From SVTX01 sp964629615 (GTDB lineage Bacteria; Bacillota; Clostridia; Oscillospirales; CAG-272), in assembly GCA_964629615.1 (NCBI GenBank), contig CAZVUD010000028.1:1-19990 (forward strand): a stretch of DNA of 19,990 nucleotides, written 5' to 3'. The notes under the pieces were generated by a model. That model was not told the DNA's origin. It searched no databases and saw only the letters and a program-made list of their open reading frames with translations. The position numbers and the translations under genes were made by a program. Each line of letters begins with the position of its first letter. Within the stretch, counting starts at the first letter, position 1. Positions 16,316 to 19,990 of the stretch are shown here, one piece after another.

Positions 16316-16351
16316 GCGCGCCCAAAAAGAACACACGTTCTATGGGCGCGC
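16316..16351. repeat. GC-rich hairpin in the serS 3' region without a U-tract
   Basis: GCGCGCCC (16316-16323) pairs perfectly with GGGCGCGC (16344-16351), and inside it AGAAC/GTTCT (16328-16341) forms a second stem with loop ACAC. In the plus direction it is followed by A-rich rather than T-rich sequence, so it is not a standard intrinsic terminator. It may act as a pause, an mRNA 3'-end stabiliser or a processing site between serS and the next gene. Confidence 0.6.
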
Positions 16352-16385
16352 AAATTAAAAATAAAAAACAAAGGCAGAAATAATA

Positions 16386-17069
16386 ATGAATATACCTTTT
16401 CTTTTATCCGAGGAAAAGTCATTGTTCCAAGAGCTTTGGACATACATTACCGATAAATACTTCAACCCCGACCGCGTCTACCTTGAGAACATTGACGCAG
16501 GCACGAGCAAGCTGATATCGCTCCGCCTGATAATAGTAGGAATAACGGTGGGCTTTTGCATCGCCGCGATCATGACCGTTGTAGACAAAAAGCACCTCGG
16601 CGGACTTGTGCGCAAAATGATAAGCGAGGAATGTATCGGCAAAGACAAGAGCATGACTCTTTATGAGCTTGGGTACGGAAAAGATCCGACTGTGCGCGGA
16701 AGCGTCAAAAACGGAAGTGTGCTGAAAAGATGGGTGCATTGTGTTGAAGAGGAGGAATATATCCTTGAAATGCAAAAAAAGCGCGAGGAATATGAGGCTG
16801 ACGCCTCAAATGACAAGCCGAGATTCAAAGAAATACCCTTTAAGCGCGACCCCGACAAGCACCATTTTTATATCGACGAAGAGCAAAGATACGCAGCCGA
16901 GGTAAAATTCGACGCAAAGGGCGCAAACTGGGTGAGTGTTGTACTTGTGATACTGATCTCGATCGTGATATGCGCATTTTTGTGCTACATCGTGCCCGAC
17001 ATGCTCACCATGCTCGATAATTTCATCTCAGGCTTCCGAAACACCGACGGAAATGTGATAAAAAAATAA
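16386..17069 (+). CDS. Two-transmembrane protein of unknown function
   Basis: I do not recognise a named family. The 227-residue protein has a helix at about 46-66, a central charged domain (67-181) and a second helix at about 182-204. Lysines and arginines flanking the central domain (DKKH, RKMIS) suggest that it faces the cytoplasm, with both short ends outside. The central part contains MTLYELGYGKDPTVRGSVKNG (about 90-110) followed by a Glu-rich, probably helical stretch (EEEEYILEMQKKREEYE), which could be a protein-contact surface. The start has a weak AAAGGC site. It ends ten bases before the amidotransferase gene, with which it is probably co-translated. No function can be assigned from sequence or neighbours. 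Confidence 0.78.
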   Translation: MNIPFLLSEEKSLFQELWTYITDKYFNPDRVYLENIDAGTSKLISLRLIIVGITVGFCIAAIMTVVDKKHLGGLVRKMISEECIGKDKSMTLYELGYGKDPTVRGSVKNGSVLKRWVHCVEEEEYILEMQKKREEYEADASNDKPRFKEIPFKRDPDKHHFYIDEEQRYAAEVKFDAKGANWVSVVLVILISIVICAFLCYIVPDMLTMLDNFISGFRNTDGNVIKK

Positions 17070-17079
17070 CGGAGGACAA

Positions 17080-17757
17080 ATGTACAGACCACAAATAGCG
17101 ATATTGCCGTCCATAGACGGTGACAGACTCACAATAAAGGGGAGATATCTCGCGGCGATCTGGGAGGCAGGCGGCATAGGTGTCGTGCTTGAGCCTACGA
17201 CAGATGCAGAGAAGATACAGGAATATGCAAGCATGTTCGACGGATTTCTCATCAGCGGCGGCGTAGACATAGACCCGAAATTTTACGGCGAAGAAAAGAA
17301 ATTTGACAATGTTGAGATAGACAGCGCGCGCGACGCATTTGAAAGCTTTGCGATACCTACATTTTTTGCCACAGGCAAGCCCATGCTCGGCATTTGCCGC
17401 GGACTTCAAGCCATGAATGTATTTCTCGGCGGCACGCTGTATCAGCACATAGATGGTCACAAGCAGACCGAGAGCGGCGACACGGTCACCCACGCGGTAG
17501 ATCTTGCTTCAGACGGCTTGCTTTATGATATAGTACGCTGCGAGAGCATTGCGGTAAACACCTTTCACCATCAGGCGATAAAGGATCTTTCCCCCAAGCT
17601 TTGCATAGACGCGTGCTCACACGACGGATATATAGAGGCAGTGCATGCAAAAGACCGCAAGTTTTGTCTTGGTGTGCAGTGGCACCCCGAGATATACAGG
17701 CAAAAGGACGAAAATATGCAAAAATTGTTCCTTTCATTTGTAAATGCCTGCAAATAA
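17080..17757 (+). CDS. Class I glutamine amidotransferase-like hydrolase (peptidase C26, PuuD-like)
   Basis: A 225-residue gamma-glutamyl hydrolase-type protein. PuuD releases GABA from gamma-glutamyl-GABA in putrescine breakdown, and other C26 members cut other gamma-glutamyl amides. Motifs are GGVDIDP (60-66), the nucleophile elbow LGICRGLQ (103-110, Cys106), GGTLYQH (117-123), VNTFHHQAI (159-167) and GVQWHPE (198-204), giving a Cys106-His202-Glu204 triad. A C26 enzyme is recognised with confidence, but the substrate is not; no other polyamine genes are nearby, so puuD function should not be assumed. GGAGG precedes the ATG, ten bases after the upstream stop. Confidence 0.9.
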   Translation: MYRPQIAILPSIDGDRLTIKGRYLAAIWEAGGIGVVLEPTTDAEKIQEYASMFDGFLISGGVDIDPKFYGEEKKFDNVEIDSARDAFESFAIPTFFATGKPMLGICRGLQAMNVFLGGTLYQHIDGHKQTESGDTVTHAVDLASDGLLYDIVRCESIAVNTFHHQAIKDLSPKLCIDACSHDGYIEAVHAKDRKFCLGVQWHPEIYRQKDENMQKLFLSFVNACK

Positions 17758-17778
17758 TATATTTTTACGCAAAACGGC

Positions 17779-17807
17779 TTGACTTTTATGTAAAGCCGTT
17801 ATATAAT
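17779..17807 (+). promoter_or_regulatory. Promoter of the purine unit, overlapped by an inverted repeat
   Basis: TTGACT (17779-17784), a 17-base spacer and TATAAT (17802-17807) give a near-perfect promoter with an expected start near 17814. An inverted repeat, AACGGCTT (17773-17780) and AAGCCGTT (17793-17800), covers the -35 element and fills the spacer. It could be a repressor operator, or a hairpin ending the upstream transcript, though no U-tract follows. Confidence 0.85.
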
Positions 17808-17828
17808 TATAGTATAGCAATAAAGGCT

Positions 17829-17908
17829 CGATACCAACTGACGAAGGGCGCATGCCGCGGAGTACCGCAAAGGAGGTATCGGGAATAATCTCGCCGTTTC
17901 GTCTGGGC
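17829..17908 (+). ncRNA. ZTP riboswitch (pfl motif) aptamer
   Basis: The leader folds into the ZTP aptamer layout. P1 is a perfect 7-bp pairing of CGATACC (17829-17835) and GGTATCG (17875-17881). Just inside P1 is the conserved ACTGACG (17838-17843). The 3' domain GCCGTTTCGTCTGGGC (17893-17908) closes with GCC/GGC, and its loop contains the conserved CGTCTGGGC. The hallmark pseudoknot is present: GACGAA (17840-17845) pairs exactly with TTCGTC (17898-17903). The region between has two small hairpins (GGC/GCC and GCGG/CCGC) where many members have one P2 arm. ZTP aptamers bind the AICAR nucleotides ZMP and ZTP, which signal folate shortage. The downstream genes make and use exactly these metabolites. 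The identification is from remembered family sequences, not a model search. Confidence 0.87.
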
Positions 17909-17953
17909 AGTTCTGTTCCGAAAATTTCGGGGCAGACTGCCCATTTTTATTTT
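17905..17953 (+). terminator. Riboswitch-controlled intrinsic terminator
   Basis: GGGCAGTTCTG (17905-17915) pairs with CAGACTGCCC (17933-17942), with one bulged T and an inner CCGAA/TTCGG stem, followed by ATTTTTATTTT. The first bases, GGGC, are the 3' strand of the last aptamer helix, so aptamer and terminator cannot form together. Ligand binding should therefore prevent termination, as known for ZTP switches. Confidence 0.87.
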
Positions 17954-17981
17954 CAGAACACAAATAAAAAGGAGAATATGT

Positions 17982-18704
17982 ATGAACATCTACGAAAAGC
18001 ACACACCGAAGGAGCTTATCAGCGGCAATTCCTACGTTGGCAGAGGCATAATTGCAGGCAAGACGCCCAACGCGCGCTATGCGGCTTTTGCTTATTTCAT
18101 CATGGGGAGGAGCGAGAACAGCCGAAACCGCGTGTTTAAAAAAGAGAAGAGTGGCGACATCACCATATATCCGTTCGATTACAACAAGGTAGAGGATCCC
18201 TCTCTCATCATTTATTCCCCCGTGCGCAGATACAAAAACAGCATTATAGTTACAAACGGCGACCAGACCGACACGATATACAAATTCTTGTCGGAAGGCA
18301 AGAGCTTTGAGGACGCGCTCAGAACGCGCGCTTTTGAGCCTGACAGACCCAATTTCACGCCGCGCATAAGCTGTGTCATAGATCTTGAAGGGGGAGACTT
18401 TTCCTACAAGATGAGCATACTTAAGAGTGGAGATGAGCTTGGCAGCGTTTGCAACAGATACACATACTCATATTCCCCGATAAACGGGCTCGGTCACTTC
18501 TTGCACACATATATTTGCGACGGCGATCCCATCCCCACCTTCTGTGGCGAGCCTGAAAGAGTCAAAATGAATGACGATATAGACAGCTTTGCAAACGAAA
18601 TATGGGAGCATCTCGACAAGGACAACAAGATCTCCCTCTATGTCAGATATATAGATCTTGAGAGCGGCGAGATAAGCGACAGATTGTTTAACAAGAACGT
18701 GTAA
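17982..18704 (+). CDS. purO: IMP cyclohydrolase, archaeal PurO-like
   Basis: A 240-residue enzyme expected to close FAICAR to IMP, the last step of purine synthesis. It belongs to the PurO-like IMP cyclohydrolase family first known from methanogens, which is unrelated to the cyclohydrolase half of PurH. Family landmarks are YVGRGIIAGKT (18-28), MGRSENSRNR (41-50), TNGDQTDTI (91-99) and the FTPRIS segment (125-130), matching in order the YLGR, SRSFPNR, NGSHTDT and TPRI stretches I remember from the Methanothermobacter enzyme. The C-terminal third is longer than in archaea. GGAG lies seven bases before the ATG, downstream of the ZTP switch. The transformylase gene follows after 32 bases, so the two steps are co-expressed. 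Confidence 0.9.
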   Translation: MNIYEKHTPKELISGNSYVGRGIIAGKTPNARYAAFAYFIMGRSENSRNRVFKKEKSGDITIYPFDYNKVEDPSLIIYSPVRRYKNSIIVTNGDQTDTIYKFLSEGKSFEDALRTRAFEPDRPNFTPRISCVIDLEGGDFSYKMSILKSGDELGSVCNRYTYSYSPINGLGHFLHTYICDGDPIPTFCGEPERVKMNDDIDSFANEIWEHLDKDNKISLYVRYIDLESGEISDRLFNKNV

Positions 18705-18736
18705 AAATAAACAGATAATTTAAAGGAGAAGCTAAA

Positions 18737-19921
18737 ATGACAGAATTTTCTCTCAAATACGGATGCAATCCCAACCAAAAGCCTGCACGGATATACATGA
18801 GCGACGGCTCACAATTGCCGATAGAGGTATTGTCGGGCAGACCCGGATACATAAATTTCCTTGACGCATTCAACTCATATCAGCTCGTGCGCGAGGTAAA
18901 GGAGGCAACAAAGCTTCCGTGCGCCGCATCATTCAAGCATGTCAGCCCCACATCCTGCGCAGTTGGACTTCCCATGTCCGAAAGCCTTAAGCGCGCTTGC
19001 TTTGTGGATGACATTGAGGGTCTTGACGAAAGTCCGCTTGCATGCGCTTATGCAAGAGCAAGAGGAACCGACAGAATGTCGAGCTTTGGCGACTGGATCG
19101 CCTTGTCAGACGTATGCGACAAGACTACAGCCCTTGTGATCAAGCGCGAGGTTTCCGACGGCATCATTGCCCCCGGCTACACAGACGAGGCACTTGAGAT
19201 ACTCAAGACCAAGAAAAAGGGCAATTATAATATAATAAAAATGGAAGAAAACTACACTCCAAACAAGATAGAGCACAAGGAAGTCTACGGCGTTACCTTT
19301 GAGCAGGGCAGAAATGATCTTAAGATAGACGCGTCCATGCTTGAGAATGTTGTTACAAAGAGCAAAGACATTCCCGATCATGCCAAGACAGACCTTGTTA
19401 TAGCTCTCATAACCATCAAATACACGCAGTCAAATTCCGTTTGCTTTGCATTTGACGGTCAGGCCATCGGTGTAGGCGCAGGTCAGCAGTCGAGAATACA
19501 CTGCACAAGACTTGCAGGAAACAAAGCCGATCTTTGGCATCTGCGCCAGAGTGAGAGGGTATTGGATCTTCCTTTCCTACAAAGTCTCGGAAGACCTGAC
19601 AGAGACAACTGCATAGATGTATACCTTTCCGACGACTGCGACGACGTTATAGGTGAGGGCAATTGGCAGAATTATTTCACGCATCAGCCAAAGCCGTTTA
19701 CGCGCGAAGAAAAGAGGGAATATCTCAATTCTATCACGGGCGTTTCTCTTGCGTCCGACGCATTCTTCCCGTTTGGTGACAATATCGAAAGGGCAAAAAA
19801 GAGCGGTGTTAGCTATATTGCTCAGCCCGGCGGCTCTGTGCGCGACGATCAGGTGATCGAAACTTGCGACAAATTCGGTATTGCCATGGCGTTTACAGGC
19901 ATCAGACTCTTCCATCATTGA
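18737..19921 (+). CDS. Stand-alone AICAR transformylase (PurH C-terminal-type)
   Basis: A 394-residue phosphoribosylaminoimidazolecarboxamide formyltransferase that converts AICAR (ZMP) and 10-formyl-THF to FAICAR. Landmarks are LKYGCNPNQ (6-14), SFKHVSP (65-71, with the catalytic Lys67-His68 pair), AIGVGAGQQSRIHC, SDAFFPFGD, GGSVRD and the C-terminal RLFHH (390-394). The N-terminal methylglyoxal-synthase-like IMP cyclohydrolase domain of normal PurH is absent; the gene before it supplies that activity. AGGAG (18724-18728) precedes the ATG. Its substrate is the ligand of the leader riboswitch, giving feed-forward induction when formyl-folate is short. Confidence 0.95.
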   Translation: MTEFSLKYGCNPNQKPARIYMSDGSQLPIEVLSGRPGYINFLDAFNSYQLVREVKEATKLPCAASFKHVSPTSCAVGLPMSESLKRACFVDDIEGLDESPLACAYARARGTDRMSSFGDWIALSDVCDKTTALVIKREVSDGIIAPGYTDEALEILKTKKKGNYNIIKMEENYTPNKIEHKEVYGVTFEQGRNDLKIDASMLENVVTKSKDIPDHAKTDLVIALITIKYTQSNSVCFAFDGQAIGVGAGQQSRIHCTRLAGNKADLWHLRQSERVLDLPFLQSLGRPDRDNCIDVYLSDDCDDVIGEGNWQNYFTHQPKPFTREEKREYLNSITGVSLASDAFFPFGDNIERAKKSGVSYIAQPGGSVRDDQVIETCDKFGIAMAFTGIRLFHH

Positions 19922-19938
19922 GAATTTTTCCCGTTTTT

Positions 19939-19990
19939 TTCCGCTTTTTTGAAAAAAGCTTGGCTTCTTCCGCTTTTTTGAAAAAAAGCT
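19939..19990 (+). terminator. Terminator with duplicated TTCCGC-T6-GA6-GCT element
   Basis: AAAAAAGC (19952-19959) plus GG (19962-19963) pairs with CCGCTTTTTT (19970-19979), with a bulged TT and loop CTTCTT, giving an A-stem/GC/U-run intrinsic terminator about 30 bases after the transformylase stop. The same element, TTCCGCTTTTTTGAAAAAAGCT, occurs twice (19939-19960 and 19968-19990, the second with one extra A). Each copy can also form its own hairpin. The window ends within the second copy, so the array may continue. Confidence 0.68.

Noticed and set aside
17852..18139. Small plus-strand open frame over the riboswitch, and the AAAGGAGG inside it (17869-17876)
   Set aside because: The frame runs through the aptamer and terminator into the cyclohydrolase gene in another frame; the SD-like bases are part of the P1 junction and no suitable start follows.

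Overview
This window looks like a chromosomal segment of a gut-type, moderate-GC member of the Clostridia, plausibly Oscillospirales. I infer this from the AGGAGG-type ribosome binding sites, the TTGACA/TATAAT-type promoters, the mnmG-rsmG-parA-parB order with Firmicutes-type parS sites, and split purine genes of a kind known in Clostridia. The lineage is an inference from gene content, not a measurement.

Left part, minus strand (1-8835). A truncated tRNA-Met(CAT) gene lies at the edge behind a consensus promoter. To its right, reading leftward, is a five-gene operon: ABC ATPase, ABC-2 permease, two tandem GldG-like (ABC_transp_aux) membrane proteins, and a 1098-residue DUF4340-like membrane protein. 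It ends at a perfect 17-bp hairpin terminator. The set resembles a gliding-type/ABC-2 export complex of unknown cargo. Two features stand out: the GldG component is duplicated, and the DUF4340-like protein carries an InlB/Flg_new B-repeat on the predicted cytoplasmic side of its membrane anchor.

Middle part, plus strand (8957-17757). Beyond a divergent promoter region comes ahcY (short, archaeal/Thermotoga-like S-adenosylhomocysteine hydrolase), then mnmG and rsmG. A 341-bp gap then holds four parS palindromes and the promoter of parA. parA and parB follow, then serS, a two-TM protein of unknown function and a class I glutamine amidotransferase (peptidase C26). mnmG, rsmG, parA and parB are the classic origin-proximal Firmicutes block, but mnmE and noc are missing from their usual places.

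Right part, plus strand (17779-19990). A consensus promoter drives a leader that I read as a ZTP (pfl) riboswitch with an overlapping intrinsic terminator. It is followed by an archaeal-type IMP cyclohydrolase (PurO-like) and a stand-alone AICAR transformylase. Together these do the job of bifunctional PurH. The riboswitch senses the AICAR nucleotide (ZMP/ZTP) that the second enzyme consumes, so the unit is a self-consistent feedback circuit. A terminator closes it at the window end.

I did not find insertion sequences, CRISPR arrays, phage genes or defence genes. The best candidates for something new are the duplicated GldG/InlB-repeat operon and the architecture of the parS cluster. The ZTP riboswitch is the best-supported regulatory element.
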